From JAKSSE01 sp045597645 (GTDB lineage Bacteria > Bacillota > Clostridia > Lachnospirales > Lachnospiraceae): DNA of 64,000 bases. Under the pieces are notes generated by a model. It saw only the letters and a program-made list of their open reading frames with translations. It did not search any database and was not told the origin of the DNA. The position numbers and the translations under genes are program-made. Positions 26,176 through 34,989 of this stretch are shown here, in pieces (position 1 is the stretch's first letter; each line of letters opens with the position of its first letter). The stretch covers positions 44,184-108,183 of the forward strand of contig JAZLKM010000048.1 in the NCBI GenBank assembly GCA_045597645.1, written 5' to 3'.

Positions 26176-29100
26176 ATAGCTCCTTTGCGAGATCAATCAT
26201 ATGGGTGCAATGCTTGTGGTTTCTGGCGCTTAAGTCGTCTTCGTAGATTAAGAAATCTGGAAGAGATACAGCAAAATATTCTATATTTACAGTGTCGTTT
26301 ATGTGCTCACTGCCATAACTATTGAGCTTATCGGCTAAATCATTGGCAATATCTTTTTTTCCAAGCTTAATATTTGCCAATCCCTGATATAAAACCATGT
26401 CAACGGGCTGATCATTATAATACATAGACATGCCTATTTCACCCATTCCCAGGGTTGCCTTATTATAGCATTCTGTGGCCTTTTTGGCTTCTCCCAGCAG
26501 CTCAAAGATTTCGCCTAGAATGTAGTATAAATCATTGTCTTTACATCCCTCAAGCTTGCCCTCACCGAGGTTCTTGGGATAAGTGAAAGCAGCTTCAATA
26601 ATGGCTTTAGCCTTGTTATAATTACATTCTTTTATCGCTTTGAGAGCGAGGGCCTTGCAGGCTCTTGTATACTGGCCTGTAATCTTGCCTTCGCCGCCCT
26701 CCCAAGGATGGAAATGGTGCGACATAATTAATTCATAGGCCTCTTCGTATTGCTCATTGTCGTTTAACAAGGTTATATATTCCACATAAAGGTCGTCTCT
26801 AATGTCGAGCTTATCCCGGTATACTTCAAGAGCGGTAAGTCTGGCCTTAGCGGAAACGTTCAGCTTTTTATAGAGCTGATCTCGCTCCATGAGAATCCTT
26901 ATGTCTGAAGGGTCCATATCAAAGGCTTTTTCGATTGCTTCCTTCGCTTTTTCGTAATCCTTTAGCTTGTTAAAATAAACAAGAGACAGATTGCGGTATA
27001 CGGTGGGCAGGCTGGTGTTTTTGGCTACAGCGCGTAGCCACAAATCATATGATAGCTTCCATTGTAACTTGTCATAGAACAGGCAACCCAGCAGGTACTC
27101 CGGTATTCCGTTTGAAGTATGTGAGGCGGCCCAGGTGAGGATCTCAATGTCCTCTATGTGGTTAGGGAAGCAATAGTCTGTGCTTACATTCTCATCTATT
27201 GATGGAAGAGCGTTGCCGGACTTATCTAAGTAATAGGCAGTGTAGTAATAGTTTAGGGCAGATGGATCCGGGGACATGCCAAGGACTTTAACTGCCATTG
27301 AGTAATCTCCCATAGCTGCATACAGGCGCGCTGCCTCAATAGAAGAATAGTCATCAGAAAATACTACTTTATCGCCTAGCTCCAAGGATGAAATCTTGTC
27401 AAAAGGATTGCGCTTTAGATTTTCAGAAAGCCAATTGCCGGCTTCGTCAATCTGGTTTAAGGCCTTAAGCAGATATCCTTTGACTGCTCTTGCATAAGTG
27501 CTGTTATAGTTTCTGACAAGGCTCTTTTCTATATGCTCCAGGGCCATGGCATAGTTTTTGTTTTTGGCAGCAATAAGTGCCATATAGTAAAAGCAGACTT
27601 CCTGATGCTCACCCTTCCAGCAAGCCTTATAGAAAGAATCATAGGCTTCGTCAAAGCTGCCCTGCAGATATAGACATAAGCCTAAAAGGTAATAAGCCTC
27701 ACTGTCGAAAGGATTCGGATTATGCTTGGTGATTCTTTCGATGGCAGTTCTAAAATAAGCTTCAGATTCTTTGAACAGACCGCGTCTAAGCAGTAGCTGG
27801 CCGTAGGCAGTGTTTATACGGTAATCACCGAAGTCACGCTTTAGGCCTTCCTTATAGTATGGGTCTGGAAGATATGTTGCATGTCTATACTGCTCAAGGT
27901 GTTTTCCTGCGAGCAATAGCTCCTCATTTGTAGGAATATCTTCAGGGGCACCAATGGCCTTGGCTGGAGACGGAATGCTGTCGGTACTGTCAGGCTCCGG
28001 GGTGTAGCTAAGCAGGGTGTGCCCATTTGAATCTAGCACGCTCAGCTTTAGGAAATCCTTTTTAAGGCCGCTCATAACTACCGTCTTTATTAATGTTCTG
28101 TTAGGAGACAAGGTCAGAGTCTCGCTATAGAGATTAGACTCATCATATTGAAGCGTTACAGTAACGTTTTCGTGGATACTTGAGGTGTATACACGAATTT
28201 CGGCCCCGTTTTCGTTGCAGTCCAAGCCAATAACGATATCTTTAGTGGCATTATGTACTTGACCTACAGTCTTGTAAGGCATGAAGTACTGAGTAAAAAC
28301 TTTCTCCTCATGGGGCATAAGCCATGAGAAATCTGGCTGGTTGTCAGTGAACATACCGGTCATAAGCTCGATATATGGACCATCCTCGTCAGTGAGATTT
28401 CTGTCCCACGCCTTGCCGAAATCGCCATTTCCCCAGGTCCACTGCTTTTTACCAGGTGAGATGTGATGATCGGCTACATGTAGAAGACCTGCCTCAACGC
28501 CGTAATCGTAGCCACCTACGAAGTCATAGTTCGATTTTTCTGCCATGTATGATGTAGGAACAGGTATATTTTTGTATCTTGAGATATCAACACCTGCACT
28601 GTAATCATGCTTATAGTAAGTGCCATGAGCGATAGGGAAATCTGATACATCGCGTTTTCCGTGGTCCATTACAGCATGAACATCCGGAGGAAATATAGAT
28701 TTTGTGTTATCGTTCACAGATACAGCGGGATTAGCCCACCACAAAAACGTCTGAGGTAAAGAAGTGCCGTTGTAGAGAGTGCCTTTTATTTCGAGATAGG
28801 CCTTGCCTGGATAGACACGGAATTCTGTTGATGCTGAGGTGCCATACATTTTGTCTGTGTCATGGGTGATTACAGCAACACTGCCGTCAGGGTAATTTTT
28901 AATCTCGTATTCGACAGGCATGAAGGTAGTTGGCCTATGGTGTTGTGGCCAGTTAAATTCTATGCCGCCTGAGATCCATGGGCCAAGAAGACCAACAAGA
29001 GCAGGCTTTATAACATGATTGTAATAGACAAAATCATAGTTGTTAGTCTTATCTAAAGCACGCTGGACACGACCGCCTAGGGCAGGGAGAATTTCTATTA

Positions 29101-29308
29101 ATATGTATTCGTTTTCGAGAAAAACAGCATTGTATTGCTGATCTACCTTTATGTCCGATATGGTTTCTATGGTCGGATAAGGATATACCTTGCCGCAACT
29201 GCCCTGATAGACACGCTTTTCCAAAAACATAGGATTTTTCTCTGGGGTACCTATTTGGTATGTTGGGATTGTAACGATCTCTTCTCTAATTGATGCAAAG
29301 CTTTCCAT
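26162..29308 (-). CDS. DUF5107 and tetratricopeptide repeat protein
   Basis: 1048 residues. Residues about 15-350 match the DUF5107 type (IEILPALGGRVQRALDKTNN; GPWISGGIEFNWPQHHRPTT; TFLWWANPAVSVND), a beta-sandwich resembling aldose-epimerase/galactose-mutarotase folds. From about residue 480 on it is a long run of TPR-like helix pairs (AYYLLGLCLYLQGSFDEAYD; YARAVKGYLLKALNQIDEAG; AKEAIEKAFDMDPSD). Family members are recurrent partners of glycosidases, but the biochemical role is not established to my knowledge. Start ATG 29308 chosen for GAGGAG before it. It is the first gene of the operon continuing into GH2, MATE and CE2; the AraC gene is divergent. Confidence 0.82.
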   Translation of the reverse strand: MESFASIREEIVTIPTYQIGTPEKNPMFLEKRVYQGSCGKVYPYPTIETISDIKVDQQYNAVFLENEYILIEILPALGGRVQRALDKTNNYDFVYYNHVIKPALVGLLGPWISGGIEFNWPQHHRPTTFMPVEYEIKNYPDGSVAVITHDTDKMYGTSASTEFRVYPGKAYLEIKGTLYNGTSLPQTFLWWANPAVSVNDNTKSIFPPDVHAVMDHGKRDVSDFPIAHGTYYKHDYSAGVDISRYKNIPVPTSYMAEKSNYDFVGGYDYGVEAGLLHVADHHISPGKKQWTWGNGDFGKAWDRNLTDEDGPYIELMTGMFTDNQPDFSWLMPHEEKVFTQYFMPYKTVGQVHNATKDIVIGLDCNENGAEIRVYTSSIHENVTVTLQYDESNLYSETLTLSPNRTLIKTVVMSGLKKDFLKLSVLDSNGHTLLSYTPEPDSTDSIPSPAKAIGAPEDIPTNEELLLAGKHLEQYRHATYLPDPYYKEGLKRDFGDYRINTAYGQLLLRRGLFKESEAYFRTAIERITKHNPNPFDSEAYYLLGLCLYLQGSFDEAYDSFYKACWKGEHQEVCFYYMALIAAKNKNYAMALEHIEKSLVRNYNSTYARAVKGYLLKALNQIDEAGNWLSENLKRNPFDKISSLELGDKVVFSDDYSSIEAARLYAAMGDYSMAVKVLGMSPDPSALNYYYTAYYLDKSGNALPSIDENVSTDYCFPNHIEDIEILTWAASHTSNGIPEYLLGCLFYDKLQWKLSYDLWLRAVAKNTSLPTVYRNLSLVYFNKLKDYEKAKEAIEKAFDMDPSDIRILMERDQLYKKLNVSAKARLTALEVYRDKLDIRDDLYVEYITLLNDNEQYEEAYELIMSHHFHPWEGGEGKITGQYTRACKALALKAIKECNYNKAKAIIEAAFTYPKNLGEGKLEGCKDNDLYYILGEIFELLGEAKKATECYNKATLGMGEIGMSMYYNDQPVDMVLYQGLANIKLGKKDIANDLADKLNSYGSEHINDTVNIEYFAVSLPDFLIYEDDLSARNHKHCTHMIDLAKELYEAL

Positions 29309-29392
29309 ACAAAATCTCCTCACGTAGTTTCTATTTATTGCTTAATGATAACATTGATAATGGCGAATAAATCAATATAACTTGCTAAATAA

Positions 29393-29421
29393 TTTACATT
29401 TTTTGCTATTTGAGCTATCTT
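29393..29421 (+). promoter_or_regulatory. Candidate promoter of the AraC gene, possibly leaderless
   Basis: TTTACA (29393-29398), 17 bases, TATCTT (29416-29421). The first ATG of the araC-type gene is 6 bases further, where transcription should start, and no Shine-Dalgarno is present. Confidence 0.4.
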
Positions 29422-29427
29422 GTAATT

Positions 29428-30300
29428 ATGAAGTCTACAGAAGCAAAAATAAAAGAAGAATCCCTATACTATGTGTCAACTCCAAGCACTGTAGCTAAGG
29501 AGCTGTTTTTCTATGTAACAAGTATAGGTAAATTCACATACGAGAAAGGATACTTTCTAAAAAGAGAGAACTTTGACAGCTTTCTGCTGATATATATTGC
29601 CTCTGGAAAGATGCTGTTTGAAAGCAAAGACGAATATGAGGCAAGGGCAGGAGAGTTAGTCCTTTTAGATTGCTATAAGCCTCATATGTATAGTGCTAAG
29701 GAGGACACAGTAGCCTTCTGGGTGCATTTTGACGGCATTATGGCGAAAAAATATTTTGAACAGATATCATTTTTGCATTTGGGCCGTAATGTGATAGGAA
29801 TAGACGGGATAAAAAGCGGCAAGCCATTACAGAAGCTATTTGAATCGTATGCGATGTGCGCACCATTGTCAGAGGCAGATCAGTCTATGATAATAACGGA
29901 GTATCTTACGGAATTCATGAAACAGGAGGACGACGCACAGGAGGATACACCGGACACTATATGGGAATCAAAAAACTATATAGTGAACCATTTTGCAGAG
30001 TCTATATCAGTGGATATGCTAGCCAGCACAAGCGGTTTTTCTACCTATCATTATATAAGAAAGTTTAAGGAGTATGTGGGATTAACACCTCATGAATACT
30101 TAATGAGTGTGAGGCTTGGTAATGCCAGCTATTTATTAAAAAATACTACGTTATCAATAACTGATATCTGCTATAGGTGTGGATATTCAAGCTCTAGTGT
30201 ATTTACTACAGCGTTCAAAAGAGAGTTCGGATGTACACCGAAGGAATATAGGGAAGAAAAGCGCTATTCTGTTAGGAATATAGATGCTACAGAAAACTGA
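29428..30300 (+). CDS. AraC family transcription regulator
   Basis: 290 residues: N-terminal cupin-like sensor domain (about 20-150; DSFLLIYIASGKMLFESKDE, AGELVLLDCYKPHMYSAKED) and C-terminal double helix-turn-helix (about 190-285; ISVDMLASTSGFSTYHYIRK; YLLKNTTLSITDICYRCGYS; VFTTAFKREFGCTPKEYREE). Regulators of this form usually sense a sugar and activate neighbouring carbohydrate genes; the divergent DUF5107-GH2 operon and the GH8 gene downstream are the likely targets. ATG 29428 is preferred over an in-frame TTG at 29410; neither has a clear ribosome site. The effector is unknown. Confidence 0.92.
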   Translation: MKSTEAKIKEESLYYVSTPSTVAKELFFYVTSIGKFTYEKGYFLKRENFDSFLLIYIASGKMLFESKDEYEARAGELVLLDCYKPHMYSAKEDTVAFWVHFDGIMAKKYFEQISFLHLGRNVIGIDGIKSGKPLQKLFESYAMCAPLSEADQSMIITEYLTEFMKQEDDAQEDTPDTIWESKNYIVNHFAESISVDMLASTSGFSTYHYIRKFKEYVGLTPHEYLMSVRLGNASYLLKNTTLSITDICYRCGYSSSSVFTTAFKREFGCTPKEYREEKRYSVRNIDATEN

Positions 30301-30320
30301 TATATGACTTGTCAAATAAG

Positions 30321-30353
30321 AGGACACCAATTGATTTTGGAGTCCTTTTATTT
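30321..30353 (+). terminator. Terminator of the AraC gene
   Basis: AGGACACCAA (30321-30330) pairs with TTGGAGTCCT (30337-30346) with one A-A mismatch, followed by TTTATTT. Confidence 0.75.
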
Positions 30354-30455
30354 AGTAAGAACTGAAAAGAACATGAATATATTGAAGAAGTTATATCTAA
30401 GTGCTCGATATAGAATGACTACATGAGTGAAGTTTTCGCAAAGAAAGGAAACAAA

Positions 30456-31619
30456 ATGGCACTGCAAATAAAGAACAACAGGAATTATTTCCTGGAAATG
30501 GGGAAGACACAGGAAGAGATAGACAAGAGACTTGAAGAGATTTGGAACACATTTTTCTATGGACCAGAGGATGAACGTATCTACCATGAAGCCGGAGAAG
30601 ATATGGGATATCTTGAGGACACTGGCAACTTTGATGCTAGAACAGAGGGCATGTCATATGGAATGATGATGTGCGTCCAGATGGATAAGAAAGAGGAGTT
30701 CGACCGCATATGGAAGTGGGCATGCACTTATATGTGGATGGATGAGGGCGAAAACGAAGGCTACTTCGCGTGGTCGTGCGCTACAGATGGAACCAAGAAT
30801 GCCTATGGTCCAGCACCTGATGGCGAAGAATTTTTTGCGATGGCACTGTTTTTTGCATCACATAGATGGGGTGATGGTGAGGGTATATTTGAGTATTCTG
30901 CAATGGCTAGAAAAATACTCAGTGCTTGCATACATAAGGGAACTCCGGAGCGCATAGGAGCGCCTATGTGGAATGCGGATAATAAGCAGATTCTGTTTGT
31001 GCCGGGCTGCGATCATACAGACCCTTCATACCATCTGCCACATTTCTATGAGTATTTCGCTATGTGGGCAGACGAGAGAGATAGGGACTTCTGGAAGGAG
31101 GCAGTAAAAGCAAGCCGCGATTATCTTGCAAAAGCATGTCATCCAGTGACAGGTATGAACCCTGAATATGGTGAGTTTGATGGAACACCTATGTCCAGAC
31201 CGCTTTCGTGGACCAATGACAGGCATGACTATTTCTATTCAGATGCATATCGCACGGTTGCAAATATTGGTCTTGACTATGCGTGGTTTGGTGTAGATGC
31301 AGGCCAGGCAAAGGCAGCAGAGAGACTGCAGTATTTCCTTGGAGTGGTTAGAAAAGATGACCCATGGAAAACATATGAGATAGATGGAACAGTGCTTGAG
31401 CAGGATGCTCTCCACCCAGTAGGCCTTTTGGCAACAACAGCGCAGGGAGCATTAGCTGTTCTTAATATGGACACTACAGATGAGGCAAAGAAGCTCGCGT
31501 GGGAGTGGGTAGAGAGATTTTGGAACGAGCCACTTAGAAAAGGTGGACGCCGCTATTATGATAACTGCCTGTACATATTTGCATTTCTGGCGCTTTCAGG
31601 AAAGTACTTGCCATATTAA
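30456..31619 (+). CDS. GH8 reducing-end xylose-releasing exo-oligoxylanase
   Basis: 387 residues, cytoplasmic (no signal peptide). The segment GYLEDTGNFDARTEGMSYGM with acid Glu64, followed by MMMCVQMDKKEEFDRIWKWA, is characteristic of the Rex branch of GH8, as are FAWSCATDGT, PDGEEFFAMALFFASHRWGD and the YFYSDAYRTVANIGLDYAWF segment that carries the likely base. Rex enzymes cut one xylose from the reducing end of imported xylo-oligosaccharides. ATG 30456 is chosen for AAAGGA upstream; an in-frame ATG at 30423 lacks a site. Together with the CE2 esterase and the CE-GH43 fusion it marks xylan use. Confidence 0.92.
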   Translation: MALQIKNNRNYFLEMGKTQEEIDKRLEEIWNTFFYGPEDERIYHEAGEDMGYLEDTGNFDARTEGMSYGMMMCVQMDKKEEFDRIWKWACTYMWMDEGENEGYFAWSCATDGTKNAYGPAPDGEEFFAMALFFASHRWGDGEGIFEYSAMARKILSACIHKGTPERIGAPMWNADNKQILFVPGCDHTDPSYHLPHFYEYFAMWADERDRDFWKEAVKASRDYLAKACHPVTGMNPEYGEFDGTPMSRPLSWTNDRHDYFYSDAYRTVANIGLDYAWFGVDAGQAKAAERLQYFLGVVRKDDPWKTYEIDGTVLEQDALHPVGLLATTAQGALAVLNMDTTDEAKKLAWEWVERFWNEPLRKGGRRYYDNCLYIFAFLALSGKYLPY

Positions 31620-31687
31620 TCTGTTATATAGCTTGCGGACATAATTAACATTTATATTTGTATAATTCATTAGTATGTGTTATTTTC

Positions 31688-31729
31688 TACTTGCACTATA
31701 CCCGCACGGGGCGGGACGGTAGCAGGAGG
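31688..31729 (+). promoter_or_regulatory. Structured GC-rich leader before the ECF S component
   Basis: A TATAAT at 31661-31666 is a likely -10. The leader then has CCCGC (31701-31705) able to pair with GCGGG (31711-31715) around ACGGG, and outer CTAC (31687-31690) opposite GTAG (31719-31722), ending at the AGGAGGT ribosome site. It stands out in an A+T-rich region and could be a small cis-regulatory RNA; no known riboswitch class was recognised. Confidence 0.3.
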
Positions 31730-31735
31730 TAAAAA

Positions 31736-32314
31736 ATGAATAATAAGACAAAAACAATCGTAGGCGTAGGTTTACTGACAGCTATTGTAATTGTATTACA
31801 GGCGTTGGCAGTAGGTATCAGATTCGGTGTGTTTAACATCACGCTGGTGCTCGTTCCAATAATAGTCGGTGCGGCATTATATGGATATTGGGCAGGTGCC
31901 TGGCTAGGATTTGTATTCGGCGTTGTTGTTCTTTTGACAGATGCCGGTGCTTTCCTTGCGGTTAGCGTACCAGGTACAATTGTGACATGCATACTTAAAG
32001 GCGCGTGTGCAGGTCTGGCAGCAGGATTTATTTACAAACTTCTCGAAAGGAAGAATGCGACGCTGGCGGTTTTGGTTGCCGCAGTAGTGGCACCGGTTGT
32101 AAACACAGGAATTTTCCTGATAGGATGCAGACTGTTCTTCTATGACACAATCAAAGGATGGGCAGAGGGAGCAGGTTTTGCTTCAGCAGGTGCATTTATG
32201 ATTGGCGGACTTGTGGGAGTGAACTTCCTGGTTGAGCTTGCTATCAATCTTATACTTAGCGCAGTTATTGTTCGCATCATACAAATCGGCAAGAAACAGA
32301 TTTGGGGAAAATAG
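31736..32314 (+). CDS. ECF transporter substrate-binding S component, possibly for pantothenate
   Basis: 192 residues with about six membrane segments. The N-terminus (VGLLTAIVIVLQALAVGIRF, then FGVFNITLVLVPIIVGAALY) and the following short-loop helices (GYWAGAWLGFVFGVVVLLTD) are typical of ECF S components, which capture a vitamin and pass it to a shared EcfAAT module (not in this window). The next gene is type III pantothenate kinase, so pantothenate is the best guess, from context only. Strong AGGAGGT ribosome site. A terminator at 32329-32360 separates it from coaX. Confidence 0.82.
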   Translation: MNNKTKTIVGVGLLTAIVIVLQALAVGIRFGVFNITLVLVPIIVGAALYGYWAGAWLGFVFGVVVLLTDAGAFLAVSVPGTIVTCILKGACAGLAAGFIYKLLERKNATLAVLVAAVVAPVVNTGIFLIGCRLFFYDTIKGWAEGAGFASAGAFMIGGLVGVNFLVELAINLILSAVIVRIIQIGKKQIWGK

Positions 32315-32328
32315 AAATTTAGTAATAT

Positions 32329-32360
32329 GGCCCGGAGTACCACACTCTGGGCCCTTTTTT
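32329..32360 (+). terminator. Terminator or attenuator between the S component and coaX
   Basis: GGCCCGGAGT (32329-32338) pairs with ACTCTGGGCC (32344-32353) with one G-U pair, then C and six T (32355-32360). The coaX ribosome site begins within about five bases of the T-run. Confidence 0.88.
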
Positions 32361-32375
32361 GAAAAGGAGCCTTGC

Positions 32376-33149
32376 ATGATTTTAGCGATTGATCTTGGTA
32401 ACACTAATGTAACCTTTGGGTGCTTGGACGAGACCACTGGAAAAACAGTATTTGAGGAAAGAATCCATACTGATTTTGAACAAACCTCTATCGAGTACGC
32501 AGTGTCAATGAAGACAATTATGGACATAAGAGGGGTGAAAACCACTGATGTAATCGGGGGAATACTGTCCTCATCAGTTCCGCCAGTAACTCGCCAGGTA
32601 AAAAATGCAGCTGAAATGATTCTTGGAAAACAGATTATTGAAGTCGGCCCGGGACTTAAAACTGGAGTTGATATTAAGATAGAAGATCCTGCAGCACTTG
32701 GCCCTGATCTTTTGGTAGGAGCGGTGGCAGGTATAGCAGAGTACGGGGCTCCTCTGATACTTATTGATATGGGAACAGCTACAACTATATCGGTGATTAC
32801 TGACCAGAAACGCTTCATCGGCGGAATGATTATTCCAGGAGTGAAGGTATCGCTTAAGGGTCTTGCGCTTAATGCAGCACATCTTCCGGATATTGCAATA
32901 AAGAAACCGGAGAAGCTGATAAATGGTGCAACTGTAGGAGCTATGCAAAGTGGTAGCATATATGGTCATGCGGCATGTATTGATGGAATGGTGGAAAGAA
33001 TTTGGGATGATTTGGGATATAAGACCGCTGTAGTTGCGACAGGTGGGTTTGCAAGAACAGTTATACCCTGCTGCAAAAAAGATATTGTGATTGATAGCCA
33101 GCTTCTAATGAAGGGACTTCTCGCTCTGTATAAGAAGAATACAAGATAA
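32376..33149 (+). CDS. coaX: Type III pantothenate kinase CoaX
   Basis: 257 residues. It starts MILAIDLGNTNVTFG, the phosphate-1 motif of the ASKHA fold in CoaX, with GPDLLVGAVAGIAEYG and ILIDMGTATTISVI (phosphate-2) and a C-terminal VVATGGFARTV. It phosphorylates pantothenate in the first step of coenzyme A synthesis and, unlike type I/II enzymes, is not inhibited by CoA. The frame is open 144 bases upstream, but ATG 32376 with AAAGGAG and the family start is clearly right. No promoter space lies between the terminator and the gene, so it is probably expressed by readthrough. Confidence 0.95.
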   Translation: MILAIDLGNTNVTFGCLDETTGKTVFEERIHTDFEQTSIEYAVSMKTIMDIRGVKTTDVIGGILSSSVPPVTRQVKNAAEMILGKQIIEVGPGLKTGVDIKIEDPAALGPDLLVGAVAGIAEYGAPLILIDMGTATTISVITDQKRFIGGMIIPGVKVSLKGLALNAAHLPDIAIKKPEKLINGATVGAMQSGSIYGHAACIDGMVERIWDDLGYKTAVVATGGFARTVIPCCKKDIVIDSQLLMKGLLALYKKNTR

Positions 33150-33150
33150 A

Positions 33151-33170
33151 TTTGACAAAATTTTATCAAA
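33151..33170. promoter_or_regulatory. A+T-rich palindrome upstream of the PPi-phosphofructokinase gene
   Basis: A 20-base near-perfect palindrome (TTTGACAAAATTTTATCAAA, 18 of 20 symmetric positions) between the coaX stop and the phosphofructokinase promoter. It may be an operator; no regulator can be named. Confidence 0.3.
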
Positions 33171-33177
33171 AAACGGA

Positions 33178-33207
33178 TTGCATTTTTATAGATACATTTA
33201 CTATAAT
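33178..33207 (+). promoter_or_regulatory. SigmaA-type promoter of the PPi-phosphofructokinase gene
   Basis: TTGCAT (33178-33183), 18-base spacer, TATAAT (33202-33207). Confidence 0.65.
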
Positions 33208-33249
33208 TAAGTGATTTGAAATTTGTTTCATATTAAAAGGAGAATTACT

Positions 33250-34911
33250 ATGAATCTTTCACCACTTCAGAAAGCAAGATATGAGTATCAGCCTAAGCTT
33301 CCAGGCATGCTCAGAAATGGTATTGCAGATATCTGCGTACTTGAAGGTAAGGAAACACAGAGTGTAGCTGATCAGGATAAGATCAAGGCACTCTTCCCGA
33401 ATACCTATGGTAAGAAGGAGATAACTTTCCAGAAGGGAGCAAACACCTCTGCTGCAAAGAAGCAGGTAGTAGGAGTTATCCTTTCAGGAGGACAGGCACC
33501 GGGTGGACACAACGTAATCACTGGTCTCTATGATGCACTTAAGGCTACAGACAAGAACAATGAACTTCTTGGATTCAAGGGTGGCCCAGACGGACTTCTT
33601 AAGAATGATTATGTTGTATTTGATGATGCATTTATTGACGCATACAGAAACACTGGTGGCTTCGATATTATTGGATCAGGTCGTACCAAGCTTGAGACAA
33701 AAGAGCAGTTCGCAACTGTTGCTGAGAATGCAAAGAAGAGCGGGCTTACCGCTATTGTAATCATCGGTGGAGATGATTCTAATACTAATGCAGCTACTCT
33801 TGCAGAGTATATGGCAGCAAACAATACAGGTATTCAGGTTATTGGATGCCCGAAGACCATAGACGGTGACCTTAAGAATGAGGATATCGAGGCATCATTT
33901 GGTTTCGATACCGCTACTAAGACATATTCAGAGCTTATCGGAAATATTGAGAGAGATGCTAACTCAGCAAAGAAGTATTGGCACTTCATTAAGGTAATGG
34001 GTCGTTCAGCATCTCATGTTGCACTTGAGTGTGCGCTTGAGACTCAGCCAAACATCTGCCTCATCGGTGAGGAAGTAGCTGCTAAGAAGATGTCCCTTGC
34101 TCAGATTACTAACTACATTGCGGATTCTGTAGAGAAGCGTGGAAATAATGGTGAGAACTTTGGTGTAGCTATTATTCCAGAGGGTATTGTAGAGTTCGTT
34201 CCTGAGTTCTCAAAGCTTATTGCAGAGATTAATGAGCTTCTTGCAGGATCAAAGACGGAGGAGTTCAATGCTCTTCCGGATTGGACCGCAAAGTACAACT
34301 TCATTAAAGCAGGTCTTACCGCTGAGTCATTTGCAGTATTTGATATTCTTCCACAGGGAATACAGCAGCAGCTCTTCCTTGAGAGAGATCCACATGGTAA
34401 CGTACAGGTGTCACTCATCGAGTCTGAGAAGCTCTTCTCTGAAATGGTTAAGAATGAGCTTGCAAAGAGAAAGGCAGCAGGAACCTACAAGGGTAAGTTT
34501 GGTGCTCAGCATCACTTCTTCGGATATGAAGGAAGATGTGCATTCCCATCTAACTTTGATGCAGACTATTGCTACTCACTTGGATACAATGCATTCATGC
34601 TTATTCAGTATGGTTATACCGGATATCTTTCAAAGGTATCTAATATCTCTAAGCCAGCTGATGAGTGGGTTGCAGGTGGTATGCCTATTACCAAGATGAT
34701 GAACATGGAGCGTAGAAATGGTGAGGATAAGCCTGTTATCAGAAAGGCTCTTGTAGAGCTTGATGGTGCACCATTCAAGTATTTTGAGTCAAAGAGAGAA
34801 CAGTGGGCAGTAGAGACTGCATTTACCTTCCCTGGTGCTATTCAGTATTATGGACCTACTGAGGTTTGCGATCTTACAACCAGAACTCTTGCTCTTGAGC
34901 ATGCAAACTAA
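33250..34911 (+). CDS. pfp: Pyrophosphate-dependent 6-phosphofructokinase
   Basis: 553 residues, the long form of PFP. Diagnostic sites: GGDDSN at 173-178, where Asp176 replaces the Gly of ATP-dependent enzymes and excludes ATP, and PKTIDGDL at 201-208 with Lys202 (PPi specificity) and catalytic Asp205. Also VILSGGQAPGGHNVITGL and KVMGRSASHVALE. It converts fructose 6-phosphate and PPi to fructose 1,6-bisphosphate reversibly, saving ATP in glycolysis, common in anaerobic fibre degraders. ATG 33250 fits AAAGGAGA; the longer frame from 33223 has no site. Single gene with its own promoter and terminator; its regular codon choice suggests high expression. Confidence 0.96.
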   Translation: MNLSPLQKARYEYQPKLPGMLRNGIADICVLEGKETQSVADQDKIKALFPNTYGKKEITFQKGANTSAAKKQVVGVILSGGQAPGGHNVITGLYDALKATDKNNELLGFKGGPDGLLKNDYVVFDDAFIDAYRNTGGFDIIGSGRTKLETKEQFATVAENAKKSGLTAIVIIGGDDSNTNAATLAEYMAANNTGIQVIGCPKTIDGDLKNEDIEASFGFDTATKTYSELIGNIERDANSAKKYWHFIKVMGRSASHVALECALETQPNICLIGEEVAAKKMSLAQITNYIADSVEKRGNNGENFGVAIIPEGIVEFVPEFSKLIAEINELLAGSKTEEFNALPDWTAKYNFIKAGLTAESFAVFDILPQGIQQQLFLERDPHGNVQVSLIESEKLFSEMVKNELAKRKAAGTYKGKFGAQHHFFGYEGRCAFPSNFDADYCYSLGYNAFMLIQYGYTGYLSKVSNISKPADEWVAGGMPITKMMNMERRNGEDKPVIRKALVELDGAPFKYFESKREQWAVETAFTFPGAIQYYGPTEVCDLTTRTLALEHAN

Positions 34912-34926
34912 TATATAGTAAAATAG

Positions 34927-34962
34927 GGGCTGTCACGAGTTGATTGTGACAGCTCTTTTTTT
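34927..34962 (+). terminator. Terminator of the PPi-phosphofructokinase gene
   Basis: GGGCTGTCAC (34927-34936) pairs with GTGACAGCTC (34946-34955) with one G-U pair, then seven T. Confidence 0.9.
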
Positions 34963-34965
34963 ATA

Positions 34966-34989
34966 AAAAATGCACGGCCGAAGCCGTGC
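34966..34989 (-). terminator. Terminator of the candidate small RNA
   Basis: On the - strand a perfect 7-base stem GCACGGC/GCCGTGC with a TTCG tetraloop, followed by A and six T. The run overlaps the end of the opposing phosphofructokinase terminator region. Confidence 0.8.

Noticed and set aside
32183..32969. Long - strand frames of 258 and 131 codons across coaX
   Set aside because: coaX has all family motifs on the + strand; the antisense frames have no ribosome site or family features.
34972..34989. The UUCG-loop hairpin read as a second terminator of the phosphofructokinase gene
   Set aside because: On the + strand it has no T-run; on the - strand it is followed by A and six T, so it belongs to the - strand unit.
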